Source: Nannocystis pusilla
GTDB lineage: Bacteria; Myxococcota_A; Polyangia; Nannocystales; Nannocystaceae
Length of the DNA stretch: 64,000 nucleotides
Direction: 5' to 3'
Assembly: GCF_020073745.1 (NCBI RefSeq)
Contig: NZ_JAIRAU010000048.1
Coordinates: 1-64,000 of the forward strand
Shown here: piece after piece, positions 16,586 through 25,175 of the stretch
Layout: each line of letters opens with the position of its first letter
Numbering within the stretch: position 1 is the stretch's first letter
Notes under the pieces: model-generated
What the model saw: only the letters and a program-made list of their open reading frames with translations
Databases searched by the model: none
What the model was told of the DNA's origin: nothing
Translations under genes and position numbers: made by a program

Positions 16586-18040
16586 ATGACGCCAGCCCCA
16601 CGGTCCATCGCGCTGTTGTTCGGGTCGTTCGCGGTCGCGTGCGGCGAGACGACGAGTCCGCCGATCGTGGCCAGGGCGGCGCCGGAGGAGACCAGGGCCG
16701 CGGTGGACACGAAGGCCGCGGTCACGCCGGAGGCGCAGGGCGACCCGAAGAAGGACGCACCGGATGGGGGCTCGGTCGCGCCGTCGAGCGAGCCGCCGGT
16801 CGCTCCGGGGCCGCCGGCAGCCCCGGGGCCGGGGCCGGCGTTCTTCGCGGTCGACAAGAAGGGGGTCGTGCGCCTCGACCAGGGCGAGTTCGTGCCGCTG
16901 AAGAACGGGCCCAGGGAGTTGATCAAGAACCTTCACGTCGCCGCCGACGGCGCGCTGTGGGTGCTCGGGTTCGAGACGATCTACAAGCTGCCGCGGCTCG
17001 ACGCCGACGGCTTCAAGGAGGTCGCGCGCGGCGGGTTCCAGGACACCGGCAGCATCGACGACTTCTTCGTGATCGCCGACAATGATGTGTGGGTCGCGGG
17101 TTTCGGCGGGGTGTCGCACTGGGACGGCAAGTTCTGGACGCGTGAGGAGAAGGCGGCGATCGGGGCCGGCGACGACACGATCGACGGCATCGCGGTCGAC
17201 CGCGAGGGCAAGGTGTGGGTGGCCTCGTCGAACCATGTCCACGTCAAGGACAACGGCGCGTGGAGCACCCTCGACCTCGGCAAGGTCAAGGACACGCTGT
17301 TCATGGAGGGGGTCGAGCGCGCGGCCGACGGGACGGTCTACGCATTGGCCTCGGCGGCGTTGATCAAGCTCGGGCCCGGCGCCGCCGACGCCGCGCCGGT
17401 GCGGCTCGGCGGCGGGAGCATCCCGAGCTACAGCGACCTGTCCCTCGGGCTAGATGGCACGATCGCGGTGCGCAACCTGTTCGATGTGGTGATCACGGCG
17501 CCCACCGCCACCAAGGTGTGGCGCAAGAAGGACTACATGTCCGAGGGCGTGCGGTCGCTGGCGGTCGACGCGAGCGGGCGCGTGTGGGTCGGGGGCGAGA
17601 TCGGGGTGACGATCCTCGGGCCCGGCGACGCCAGGGTCGAGTGGCCGTCGGGGTCGGTGCCGGAATTGTCGGGCGAGGTGGTCGGCGTGGCCGTCGCCGG
17701 GGCGGGCCCGGCGGCGCTGCCGGCGACCGGACCGGTCAAGAAGGGCGCGCTCAAGGGCACGCTGCTGCGCCGCGGGCAGCCGGCGGCCGGTATCGAGGTC
17801 GAGCTGTGCCCGAGCCCGGGCATGCTGTTCTCGAAGTCGCCGTGCGCCGACAGCTCGGTCAAGTTCGCCGGCAAGACCGACGACAAGGGCCAGTGGCAGT
17901 TCGACGCCGTGCCGCTCGGCGCCTACGGCTTCGCCCTCAAGTCGGAGGGCAAGTGGAAGATCACGATGGGCTCCGATCTCGGGGTCGAGATGCGAGAGGG
18001 CCAGGTGTTCGACGTCGGCTCCATCTCCCTCGACAAGTAG
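16586..18040 (+). CDS. Lipoprotein with beta-propeller repeats and C-terminal carboxypeptidase-regulatory-like domain
   Basis: 484 residues starting MTPAPRSIALLFGSFAVACG, with a lipobox ending in Cys. A Pro/Ala linker reaches to about residue 85. A two-component-regulator-type propeller follows, with repeats such as DGALWVLGFETIYKL, NDVWVAGFGGVSHWDG, GKVWVASSNHVHVKDNG, DGTVYALASAALIKL and GRVWVGGEIGVTILG. The last ~100 residues (KGALKGTLLRRGQPAAGIEVELC through DDKGQWQFDAVPLGAYGFAL) match the carboxypeptidase regulatory-like fold. It is likely a periplasmic or surface scaffold. ATG 16586 is chosen because the signal peptide starts there, although the frame is open far upstream. Confidence 0.85.
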   Translation: MTPAPRSIALLFGSFAVACGETTSPPIVARAAPEETRAAVDTKAAVTPEAQGDPKKDAPDGGSVAPSSEPPVAPGPPAAPGPGPAFFAVDKKGVVRLDQGEFVPLKNGPRELIKNLHVAADGALWVLGFETIYKLPRLDADGFKEVARGGFQDTGSIDDFFVIADNDVWVAGFGGVSHWDGKFWTREEKAAIGAGDDTIDGIAVDREGKVWVASSNHVHVKDNGAWSTLDLGKVKDTLFMEGVERAADGTVYALASAALIKLGPGAADAAPVRLGGGSIPSYSDLSLGLDGTIAVRNLFDVVITAPTATKVWRKKDYMSEGVRSLAVDASGRVWVGGEIGVTILGPGDARVEWPSGSVPELSGEVVGVAVAGAGPAALPATGPVKKGALKGTLLRRGQPAAGIEVELCPSPGMLFSKSPCADSSVKFAGKTDDKGQWQFDAVPLGAYGFALKSEGKWKITMGSDLGVEMREGQVFDVGSISLDK

Positions 18041-18051
18041 TCGGAGGCGGC

Positions 18052-18093
18052 GAGGCGCCCGCCGATCGGCTCGCGCGGGTGCGCGGGCGCCTC
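18052..18093 (+). terminator. Hairpin after the propeller lipoprotein gene
   Basis: GAGGCGCCCG pairs with CGGGCGCCTC across a 22-nt loop, 12 bp behind the TAG. No T run is present. This may be a terminator. The rest of 18041-18464 holds no gene; it has lower GC than its surroundings, a single ACATGT at 18172 and a GAATATTC palindrome near 18410, so it is probably the promoter region of the next gene. Confidence 0.4.
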
Positions 18094-18464
18094 CGGCGGG
18101 GCGCTCGCCGAATGCGGGGCGACAGCGATTCCGCGGAGTTAGCCGCGGCGAGCGGCCCGCCGAATGTATAGACATGTCCCGTCGCCGGCTCCGTGGCCGA
18201 TGTAGGCGATTGACGGCACCACCGAACATCGGCGATTGATTTGTGGAGACCCGCACGCGCGGGCAGACCGCCGTTCGGCGCGCGCCGCGGTCGGTGATAA
18301 CGGCGTTCCTGCCGGTTGGGGCGGGGCTATGCGGGCTTTTGCGACGCGCGCGCTTCGCCCCCGGCATGCGCCTCTCCACACCGTCTCATGGCGGCCCCGA
18401 CGGGTCGCCGAATATTCGGACCATGCGTCCCGGCGAGACGGCCGGCGACCGGAGGAGATGAGGA

Positions 18465-19097
18465 ATGCTTCGGAATAGGATGTTACTAATCCCCGCGCTA
18501 GCCTTCGCGCTGCCCCTCGCGCTGCCGCGACCCTCGCAGGCGCGGCCCCTCACGGCCGAGACGCCGCAGGCCGCGTGGTGCTGGGGCGACTCCTGCGGGG
18601 GCGACAACCAGGGGGGCGAGGAGGATATCATCGTCGAGATCGACCTCGAGCTGTGCGTGTGGATCGATATCGGGATCGACGCGCGGAGCTGCGAGATGCG
18701 GTCCGGTCCCGGGTGCATCGAGTCGTGCTCGTTCGCGGCGGTCGCCCCGGGCTGCCTGGCGGAGCTCGGTGACCGCGCCCGTCCGCGTGACATCGCCGTC
18801 TGCCAGGCCGAGCGCGTCGAGGTGTGCCGCAGCCAGTGCGACTTCGGCGGCGCCGCGTTCTGCGACGCCGGCGACCGCGGCGGCGGCCCGCCGGGCAAGG
18901 GGCACTGCAAGAAGGGGAAGAAGGAGCACGTCGGGCACGTCGACAAGTGCAAGGACAAGGACGACCACCATCACCACGACGACCATCACCACCACGACGA
19001 CAACAACAACGACGGCGACGGTGGCCCGGTCAACGTGTTCGTGGACATCGACGTGTGCATCGACCTCGACATCAAGATCGAGGAGGACAATCGGTAG
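18465..19097 (+). CDS. Secreted Cys-rich protein with His/Asp-rich segment (putative metal binder)
   Basis: 210 residues. The cleavable signal peptide (MLRNRMLLIPALAFALPLAL, with cleavage probably after SQA) is preceded by a good ribosome site, GGAGGAGATGAGGA. The mature part has WCWGDSCGGDN, an acidic IDLELCVWIDIGIDARSCE, CIESCSFAAVAPGC and CRSQCDFGGAAFCDAGD. A Lys-rich stretch is followed by clusters of HHHH and DD at about residues 165-185 and an acidic end (VFVDIDVCIDLDIKIEE). His/Asp clusters suggest Zn, Ni or Cu binding. A paralogue without the His block follows at 19508. No known family was recognised. Confidence 0.8.
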   Translation: MLRNRMLLIPALAFALPLALPRPSQARPLTAETPQAAWCWGDSCGGDNQGGEEDIIVEIDLELCVWIDIGIDARSCEMRSGPGCIESCSFAAVAPGCLAELGDRARPRDIAVCQAERVEVCRSQCDFGGAAFCDAGDRGGGPPGKGHCKKGKKEHVGHVDKCKDKDDHHHHDDHHHHDDNNNDGDGGPVNVFVDIDVCIDLDIKIEEDNR

Positions 19098-19320
19098 CGA
19101 TTATCGTCGATCGTCCCGATGCCGCCGCGGGTTGCGACGGCCGGCTTAGGCATACGACGCCGGGCCGCCGCGGGGCAGGCTCCGAGGCCGGTGCGACCTG
19201 ACGTTCTGGGGAGTGCGGACAGGCCGGGGGTCTCGGAGAATCTCGGGCGCGCGACGGGGCGGGGGTACCTCCCGCCGTCGGGACGAATCATGCGGCCGCA
19301 GGCAGTGCGGACGGAGCCGC

Positions 19321-19349
19321 GCCGGGGGCGTCGTATCGACGCCCCCGGC
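19321..19349 (+). terminator. Perfect 13-bp hairpin between two paralogous secreted-protein genes
   Basis: GCCGGGGGCGTCG pairs perfectly with CGACGCCCCCGGC around a TAT loop, 224 bp behind the first gene and about 160 bp before the next. The remaining gap 19098-19507 shows no coding signal and is probably the leader and promoter of the second paralogue. Confidence 0.55.
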
Positions 19350-19507
19350 GGGCGCCGTTGGTCGGTCGAATGAATGGTGGTAGTCGAGACACTGCGATGA
19401 TTGGTGATGCTCTACACATAACATCGTTGCGCGGGCGGATGATCGGCGTACGTTTGTTGCGGCGCCGGAGGAGTGCACCGCCGCCGCCCTTCGAAAGGAT
19501 ATCGAAC

Positions 19508-19969
19508 ATGTTGAATACGATCTTGATGGCCGCGCCGATCCTCGCGTTCGCCCTCCCGTTCGCCGTGACGCCGCCGAGCTCGGCGCGCCCGCTGGCGACC
19601 CCCGTCCCCGAGGCCGAGTTCTGCTGGGGCGACTGCGACGACGAGCTGATCGATCTGCTGATCTGCGTGGAGGTCCAGCTGGTGGTGAACCGCGACTACG
19701 AGTGCGAGGTCAACCAAGGCCCGCAGTGCTTGACCAACTGCACGCCGGAGGCGGTGACGCCGCTGTGCCTGAACCAGCTCGGCGACCGCGCCCGCTCGGC
19801 CGGGGCGCTGACGGCCTGCCAGGAGGAGCGCGTGGGGACCTGCCGCAGCCAGTGCGAGGCCGGCGGCGCGGCGTTCTGCACCGAGGGGGCGCGCTGGGAC
19901 GACGGCGGCGGCCAGGGCGGCACGCCGGTGTTCATCGACATCGACGTGTGCGTGTGGCTCGACGCCTGA
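19508..19969 (+). CDS. Secreted Cys-rich protein, paralogue of the His/Asp-rich protein
   Basis: 153 residues. ATG 19508 is preceded by GAAAGGAT. The signal peptide is MLNTILMAAPILAFALPFAV, with cleavage near SSA. The mature part follows the upstream paralogue: EAEFCWGDCDDE, LLICVEVQL, CLTNCTPEAVTPLCLNQLGD, CQEERVGTCRSQCEAGGAAFC and the acidic end VFIDIDVCVWLDA. It lacks the Lys/His/Asp-rich block. The pair looks like a tandem duplication with later gain or loss of the metal-binding-like insert. Function is unknown. Confidence 0.78.
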   Translation: MLNTILMAAPILAFALPFAVTPPSSARPLATPVPEAEFCWGDCDDELIDLLICVEVQLVVNRDYECEVNQGPQCLTNCTPEAVTPLCLNQLGDRARSAGALTACQEERVGTCRSQCEAGGAAFCTEGARWDDGGGQGGTPVFIDIDVCVWLDA

Positions 19970-19997
19970 GGCGACCAGGCCCGGCCGGCCGCGCTCG

Positions 19998-20290
19998 TCA
20001 CCGGTTGTGAGCCGGGCGAGCGCCGGCCGGGCTCGAGCCGCTGCTGGCGGCGCGCCACGAGCAGTTCGGCGACGTCGACCGGGCCAGGCGCGACCGCGAG
20101 GCGGCGCCGGCGGTCCTGGCGTCGTGCGCCGACGCGGACCCGGGGCCACGCCGGCAGGGACCACGCGGCGCAGGCGGGCCCTGGAGAGCTCGCCCGGGCT
20201 GCTGCGCGAGCGGCTGGGCCGGCACCGCGCCGTCGCCGGGCTCGTCGCACGACCCGGCGTGGCGCTCGCGGCTCGATTCTCGCCGTTAGC
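19998..20290 (+). pseudogene. Possible decayed coding segment
   Basis: Within the gap 19970-20385 one plus-strand frame reads LLAARHEQFGDVDRARRDRE, AAPAVLASCADADPG with good codon bias. It then loses it, and a second frame carries RALESSPGLLRERLGRHRA. The pattern suggests a frameshifted remnant, perhaps the tail of a larger protein. There is no start, and no family is recognised. It could equally be chance in GC-rich DNA. Confidence 0.2.
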
Positions 20291-20385
20291 GGGCGGAAGT
20301 GTGCGAGATGCGCGAAAACGTGCGGTCCTGCAACGGCTTCCCTCTGGTGTCGCGCGCGCGAACTGCATAACTTCGGCCGAGGCAC

Positions 20386-21831
20386 ATGCAGGGCCGGCTT
20401 CAACCGCACGAGGCGACGCTGTCGGAGACGGCCGAGACCGACTACGAGCGCGAGATCACGGCGCCGCAGCGGTTCGCGCCGGCGCTGGTGCTGTTGTGGT
20501 CGCACGACGAGCCGTCGCGGGTCGGCGAGGTGGTCGTGCTGCCCCCGACGGCGCGCGGGATGAGCTTCACGCTGGGGCGGGCGGTCGAGGCCTACGAGGA
20601 CGGCTCGCTGCCGCTGACGCTGCGGCGGCTGCGGCCGTTCTCGAGCGAGGATCGCGGGCCGTTCGAGTCGGCCCGGGTGTCGCGCTGGCAGATCCGGATC
20701 ACCGTCGAGGCCGGCGACGAGCTGACGATCGACGGCATCGGCAAGGGCGAGCTGCGGGTCAACGACCACCCGACGCGCAGCGCCGCGGTCGGGCCCGGCG
20801 ACACGATCGAGGCGGTCGGGCGGTTCCTGCTGCAGGTGACGCGGCGGCCGCTCGACTGGCCGCGCGCGGGCGGCTGGCCCGACGTGTTCCCGTTCGGCGG
20901 CGCGGACCGCTTCGGCCTGGTCGGCGAGTCGCCGGCGGCGTGGCTGCTGCGCCAGCAGATCATGTTCCTGGCCCAGCGCGACGGCCACGTGCTGGTCGAG
21001 GGCCCGAGCGGGGCGGGCAAGGAGCTGGTGGTGCGGGCGATCCACGCCGCGTCGAACCGGGGCGCGCGCCCGCTGATCGCCCGCAACGCGGTGACGATCC
21101 CCGAGCGGCTCAGCGACGCCGAGCTGTTCGGCAACCTCAAGGACTACCCGAGCCCGGGCACGCCCGACCGCAGCGGGCTGTTCGGCGACGCCCACCGCTC
21201 GTCGCTGTTCCTCGACGAGGTCGGCGAGCTGTCGGAGACGCTGCAGGCCAGCCTGCTGCGGGTGATGGACAGCGGGGAGTACCAGCGCCTCGGCGACTCG
21301 AGCATGCGCGCGACCGACGTGCGCGTGCTGGCGGCCACCAACCGCGAGCCCGGCGAGCTCAAGCACGACTTTTTGGCCCGCTTCGCCCACCGCGTGCGGG
21401 TGTCGGGCTTCGGCGAGCGCCCGGAGGACGTGGTGCTGGTGGCGCGCCACCTGCTGCGCGGGTTCGCGGCGCGCGACCCGGCGATCGCCGAGCGGTTCTT
21501 CGCCGCCGGCGAGCCGGCGCTGAGCGCCCGCCTGGTCGCCGTGCTGGCGCACCACCGCTTCACCACCCACACCCGCGAGCTCACCGAGGTCCTGTGGCGG
21601 ACGATCGCCACCAGCTCGAGCTCGCTGCTCGACCTGCCGAGCGACTTCGTGGTCCGCGCGGCCCCGGCCGCCCCGGCCGCCGACTCGACCGACCCGCGCG
21701 AGCTGTCGCGCGAGCAGATCGTCGCCGCCCTGGCCCGCGTCGGCGGGGTGCGCGACCGGGCCTGGCGCGAGCTCGGGCTGCGCAGCCGCGACCAGCTCAA
21801 GCGGCTGCTGAAGAAGCACGACATCACCTGA
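20386..21831 (+). CDS. FHA-domain sigma-54-activator-like AAA+ regulator lacking GAFTGA
   Basis: 481 residues. An FHA-like region (about 45-150) contains GMSFTLGRA, ESARVSRWQIRI and GELRVNDHP. The AAA+ domain shows Walker A GPSGAGKE (about 206-213), Walker B SSLFLDEVGEL (about 275-285) and sensor LAATNREP. A C-terminal Fis-type helix-turn-helix (LSREQIVAALARVGG, then RDQLKRLLKKHDI) ends the protein. Between ELFG and the Walker B motif the usual GAFTGA loop is replaced by LKDYPSPGTPDRSGLFGDA. GAFTGA contacts sigma-54, so this protein may regulate without sigma-54 or by another contact. FHA suggests input from a Ser/Thr kinase. Confidence 0.88.
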   Translation: MQGRLQPHEATLSETAETDYEREITAPQRFAPALVLLWSHDEPSRVGEVVVLPPTARGMSFTLGRAVEAYEDGSLPLTLRRLRPFSSEDRGPFESARVSRWQIRITVEAGDELTIDGIGKGELRVNDHPTRSAAVGPGDTIEAVGRFLLQVTRRPLDWPRAGGWPDVFPFGGADRFGLVGESPAAWLLRQQIMFLAQRDGHVLVEGPSGAGKELVVRAIHAASNRGARPLIARNAVTIPERLSDAELFGNLKDYPSPGTPDRSGLFGDAHRSSLFLDEVGELSETLQASLLRVMDSGEYQRLGDSSMRATDVRVLAATNREPGELKHDFLARFAHRVRVSGFGERPEDVVLVARHLLRGFAARDPAIAERFFAAGEPALSARLVAVLAHHRFTTHTRELTEVLWRTIATSSSSLLDLPSDFVVRAAPAAPAADSTDPRELSREQIVAALARVGGVRDRAWRELGLRSRDQLKRLLKKHDIT

Positions 21832-21839
21832 GCGATCGG

Positions 21840-21873
21840 GCATGTCCTCGCGGGCATGTCCCGAACGACCGGG
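21840..21873. repeat. Three-unit array behind the AAA+ regulator gene
   Basis: GCATGT at 21840 and 21854 and ACCGGG at 21868, 14 bp apart. The array begins nine bases after the stop codon. Confidence 0.65.
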
Positions 21874-21990
21874 CGGGCGCCGGCCGGCGGGGCCGCGCGA
21901 GCAATTCGTGCCGGCGGCGGGGCCGGCCGGCGCAGCGCCTGCGGTGGTCGTCGGCGGGGGGGGACGTAGGCTTGAGCGCCAGGAGGACGT

Positions 21991-22557
21991 ATGGCCAGCA
22001 TCACTCGCGGTGGCGGACTCATGGGATGGGCAGCGGCGGCGCTGGTAGTCGCGGCGGGGTGCGCTCCGCCGGACGAGCGCGAGCCGGGCGAGCGGCCGAT
22101 CGGCGAGGAGCCGCAGCAAGCGGTCGCGGGACGGCCGATCGAGACCGACGACGGGCTGTACCTGCTGACGTTCACCCGGCCGGAGAACGACAACTTCCCG
22201 TGGCCGACGAATCCGGGGCCGACGCGCATGAACGTGACGGTCGCGGCCGGGCCCGAGTTCCCGTCGGCCGAGGACAAGGACCTCGGCCTCGACAAGGGCA
22301 CCCCGGCGTACCCGCTGGAGCTGAGCTTCGACGCGGTGACGCCGCCGGAGAGCTCGATCGGGAAGTCGTTCTTCCCCGAGGCCTGGGCGACCCGCTCGGA
22401 CGGGACGGCGTGGACGGTCAGGGTCGACTTCACGGCGCCGGGCGAGTGGGTCATGCCGGTCACCGTGGCCGACGTCGACGGCCACATCGACCGCGTGCGC
22501 GTCGCCTTCACGGTGCAGGGCAAGCCGGGCGAGGGCAAGCCGGTGATGTTCCGCTGA
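21991..22557 (+). CDS. Lipoprotein with immunoglobulin-like beta-sandwich
   Basis: 188 residues starting MASITRGGGLMGWAAAALVV, with a lipobox at VVAAGCAPP. After a short linker the domain reads DDGLYLLTFTRPENDNFPWP, TRMNVTVAAGPEFP, YPLELSFDAVTPPES, WTVRVDFTAPGEWVMPVTVAD and DRVRVAFTVQGKPG. That strand pattern resembles the FixH/YtkA-like sandwich found in periplasmic accessory proteins. GAGG about 10 bases upstream supports this ATG; M-11 (MGWAAA) is an alternative. Role unknown. Confidence 0.75.
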   Translation: MASITRGGGLMGWAAAALVVAAGCAPPDEREPGERPIGEEPQQAVAGRPIETDDGLYLLTFTRPENDNFPWPTNPGPTRMNVTVAAGPEFPSAEDKDLGLDKGTPAYPLELSFDAVTPPESSIGKSFFPEAWATRSDGTAWTVRVDFTAPGEWVMPVTVADVDGHIDRVRVAFTVQGKPGEGKPVMFR

Positions 22558-22574
22558 GCTGCCGTTTCAGACAG

Positions 22575-22612
22575 GCGCGGGCGGGCCGTCCGTGACGGCG
22601 GCTCGCCCGCGC
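22575..22612. terminator. Bidirectional hairpin between convergent genes
   Basis: GCGCGGGCGGGCCG pairs with CGGCTCGCCCGCGC with one mismatch across a 10-nt loop. It lies between the stop of the plus-strand lipoprotein (22557) and the stop of the minus-strand gene at 22621. This convergent pair has an ordinary hairpin instead of a 14-bp repeat. Confidence 0.55.
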
Positions 22613-22620
22613 GAGCGACC

Positions 22621-24153
22621 TCAGAAGTTGGCGTTGTCGGCGGTGATCATGGCGTTGATCTTGTCGCGGGCGGTGTCGCCGGCGGTCTTGCCGAGCGACA
22701 CGGTCTCCTCGTAGTTGTCGTTCTTGCCGGTCTGCCACTCGTCGCTGGGGATGAAGTAGCCGAGCGCGTCGCCGGTGTTGCCGAGGATCATCTTGTGCGG
22801 GGTCTTCATGACCTCCTTGATCGCCAGGCCGTTGCGGGTGAGCGACTCGCCGGGGAACGCCGCGCCCTGGACCTGGGTGCCGAGGCGGAAGTAGGTGCTC
22901 TGGGTCGCCACGACCTGCGACAGGCCCTGCGACATGAAGTCGAATTGCAAGATCCCGAGCCCGGCCGCCAGGTTGAACAGCAGGTTGTCGACGCCCTGCT
23001 CCCACTCGGTGTGCGACCACGCCAGCACGCCGTCGTCGATCGGCTCGGCCGTCTCGACCGCGGCGACGGCGATGTCGGCGAGCAGCTCGCCGTAGGCCTG
23101 GGCGCGGGCGAAGTCGTCGGCGTACATGCCCTCGGGGACCTTGGGCGTGGCGTCGCCGAGGGTGCCGTTGAACAGGCTAGCGGGGGCGCCGAGGCCGGCC
23201 TCGATCTTCTGCACCGCGTAGCCGACGTAGTCGCAGGAGATCTCCTTGTTGTCCTCGCCGAGGATGACGGGGTGGGCCGCGAAGTTGACGAGGGTGCCGA
23301 TCCGCTCGCCGTCGAGGTCCTTGGCGTCGAGGACGATCATGTCGTCGTCGGTGAAGCCCCAGCTGCGGCGGTTGTTGTTGGGCGCCTTGACGGTGGCGAC
23401 CGCGAGGGTCGCGGGCACGCGCGCGTCCCAGGCGGCGGCCATGCTCTGGGCGATCTCCTCGTTGATGTAATCGCGGTAGTCGCCGGGCACGCCGCCCCAC
23501 AGGCCCATGAGGTCGGGGGCCGAGTGGCTGTGGGTGGTGCCGACCAGGACCTGGCTCTCCTCGAGGCCGGTCAGCTCGGCGACCTTCTGGCGGACCGCGC
23601 GGGTGTTCTGATTGCCCATGCCCGGGAGGTCGACGATCGCCATGATGATCCCGCCGCCGTCGCCCTCGATGGCGAAGCTGCGGGCGAAGATCGGATCGTG
23701 CACGCCCTGGGCCGGGCCGCGGGTGAACGGGGCCCCGTAGGCGCCCATGTACACGTTCTTGTCGAGGTGCATGTCGGTCGGCGAGACGTCGGACGTGTGC
23801 ACGCCGACGAGGAAGCCGTCGACCGGGCCGCCGGTGGTCGTGTCGGTGTCGCCGCTGGTCGTGGTGGTGGTGTCGACCGGGTCGCCGGTGGTGGTCGTCG
23901 TGCCGGGCGAGGTCGAGGTCGCGACCGTCGGGTCGTCGGTGGTGGTCGGGCTCGACGTCGAGGTCGGCGAGGTCGGCGAGGTCGAGGTCGGCGCGTCGGT
24001 GCTGGCGACCGAGGGGTTCGGGTTGTCGGTGGTGCCGGGGCCGGTCGACGTCGAATCGCTGGTGCCGCCGGTGCTGCCGCCCGGGTCGCTGCCGCCGCAG
24101 GCGAGGGAGAAGAGGAGCGGGACGGTCAGCAGGGGCAGGCGGCGGGTGGTCAT
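22621..24153 (-). CDS. Neutral/alkaline ceramidase-like lipoprotein
   Basis: 510 residues starting MTTRRLPLLTVPLLFSLACG, with a lipobox. A long Thr/Ser/Asp linker fills residues ~20-115. The rest resembles neutral (non-lysosomal) ceramidases and related hydrolases: FLVGVHTSDVSP, YMGAYG, FARSFAIEGDGGGIIMAIVD, the metal-site block VLVGTTHSHSAPDLMG, GTLVNFAAHPVILGEDN and YGELLADIAV. Ceramidases cleave N-acyl sphingosine; Nannocystis-type bacteria make unusual lipids, but the substrate here is inference. The C-terminal small domain of true ceramidases appears reduced. Confidence 0.82.
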   Translation of the reverse strand: MTTRRLPLLTVPLLFSLACGGSDPGGSTGGTSDSTSTGPGTTDNPNPSVASTDAPTSTSPTSPTSTSSPTTTDDPTVATSTSPGTTTTTGDPVDTTTTTSGDTDTTTGGPVDGFLVGVHTSDVSPTDMHLDKNVYMGAYGAPFTRGPAQGVHDPIFARSFAIEGDGGGIIMAIVDLPGMGNQNTRAVRQKVAELTGLEESQVLVGTTHSHSAPDLMGLWGGVPGDYRDYINEEIAQSMAAAWDARVPATLAVATVKAPNNNRRSWGFTDDDMIVLDAKDLDGERIGTLVNFAAHPVILGEDNKEISCDYVGYAVQKIEAGLGAPASLFNGTLGDATPKVPEGMYADDFARAQAYGELLADIAVAAVETAEPIDDGVLAWSHTEWEQGVDNLLFNLAAGLGILQFDFMSQGLSQVVATQSTYFRLGTQVQGAAFPGESLTRNGLAIKEVMKTPHKMILGNTGDALGYFIPSDEWQTGKNDNYEETVSLGKTAGDTARDKINAMITADNANF

Positions 24154-24352
24154 AGGAATGGACGGTGACCATAGCGGAAGCCCGCGGGCGCTCGCCAGGG
24201 GGCCGGGCGTCGCCGGGCTCACGCGCCGCCGGTCGCAGGGCGACGGCCGGCGCGTGCGAAGACGCGGGGCCTGACCTTCGCTCCCGACATGCAGGCGGCG
24301 CGGCGAGGCCTCGCGTGCCGGCGCTCACACGCGAGCGCACGTCCGAGCGCCC

Positions 24353-24454
24353 GCATGCTCGGGCAGACAGGCGCGAGGTGGCGCGCGGACCGGATTCATG
24401 GGACAGGTCGCACGCGATCGTGCGCCGCGGAGCGACCTGTCTCGGGGGACAGCT
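24353..24454. repeat. Three hexamer pairs behind a lipoprotein gene
   Basis: Pairs start at 24353/24367 (GCATGC, ACAGGC), 24389/24403 (ACCGGA, ACAGGT) and 24435/24449 (ACCTGT, ACAGCT). The last ends 14 bp from the stop of the gene at 24468. The stretch 24154-24467 holds no gene I can support. Confidence 0.65.
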
Positions 24455-24467
24455 CGTGCCGCGCCCG

Positions 24468-25139
24468 TCAGGCCGCGGGGACGCACACGTCGAGGCAGGT
24501 CTCGAGCGCAGCGCCCGACGCCGCCTGCACGACGCAATCCACCCGGGCCGCCACGTCGGGCTCGAGCAGGCACTGCTCGAACACCTGCGGCGATTGCAGC
24601 TCGCGGCGGACGAGCGCCTGGGTGTAGATGTCGTCGACGTCGACGCCTTGCTGCTCGAACACGCCGCCGTCGGCGCGCACGTAGAGGAAGGTCCACTCCT
24701 TCAACTGCTCGGGCTGGCCGGTGTGGCGGATGACGCGGAGCTGTCCTTGCGTGCGGTCGCGCAGGGCCGTCAGCGCGCACTCCAGCGCGGCGGGGTCGGC
24801 GAGCACCGGCACGTCGCCGCTGTAGTCGACCAGGACGTCGTCGCACGCCACGACCGCCTCGCACAGCACGACTGTCGGATCGCCGCAGCCCTGCGCGTCG
24901 GCGAAGCAGCAGCACTGGTCCGGCGGCCCGTCGAGCGGGCACTGCTCGCCGCCGGACGAGGTCGGGTCGGTGGTGCCCGTCGTGGTCTCCTCGCCGGCCG
25001 AGGTCGGTTCGGTGGTCTGGCTCGTGGTCTCGTTCGTGGTCTCGTTCGTGGTCTCGTTCGTGGTCTTCGCGTCGCCGGGAGAACACGCGCAGAGCAGGAG
25101 CAACAGGGCGCAGCAGGGATGAGTCCGTAAGCTTTTCAT
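24468..25139 (-). CDS. Cys-rich lipoprotein with NETT tandem repeats
   Basis: 223 residues starting MKSLRTHPCCALLLLLCACS, with a lipobox. The linker contains three exact NETT repeats, encoded by a 12-bp tandem unit, then Thr/Ser-rich sequence. The mature domain has CPLDGPPDQCCCFADAQGCGD, VLCEAVVACDDVL, LECALTALRDRTQG and paired cysteines at the end (CLLEPDVAARVDCV, CLDVCVPAA). No family was recognised. It lies 36 bp downstream of the glycosyltransferase gene on the same strand, so co-transcription is possible. Confidence 0.78.
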   Translation of the reverse strand: MKSLRTHPCCALLLLLCACSPGDAKTTNETTNETTNETTSQTTEPTSAGEETTTGTTDPTSSGGEQCPLDGPPDQCCCFADAQGCGDPTVVLCEAVVACDDVLVDYSGDVPVLADPAALECALTALRDRTQGQLRVIRHTGQPEQLKEWTFLYVRADGGVFEQQGVDVDDIYTQALVRRELQSPQVFEQCLLEPDVAARVDCVVQAASGAALETCLDVCVPAA

Positions 25140-25175
25140 CCTGCGAGGATAGCACGCGGTCCGCCTCGCACAGGT

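Noticed and set aside
20007..22595. An 862-codon plus-strand frame across the regulator and lipoprotein
   Set aside because: Low-complexity Arg/Ala/Gly sequence in the wrong frame of two well-supported genes.
24468..25139. NETT repeat region as a mobile or CRISPR-like element
   Set aside because: It is an in-frame 12-bp coding repeat in a linker.
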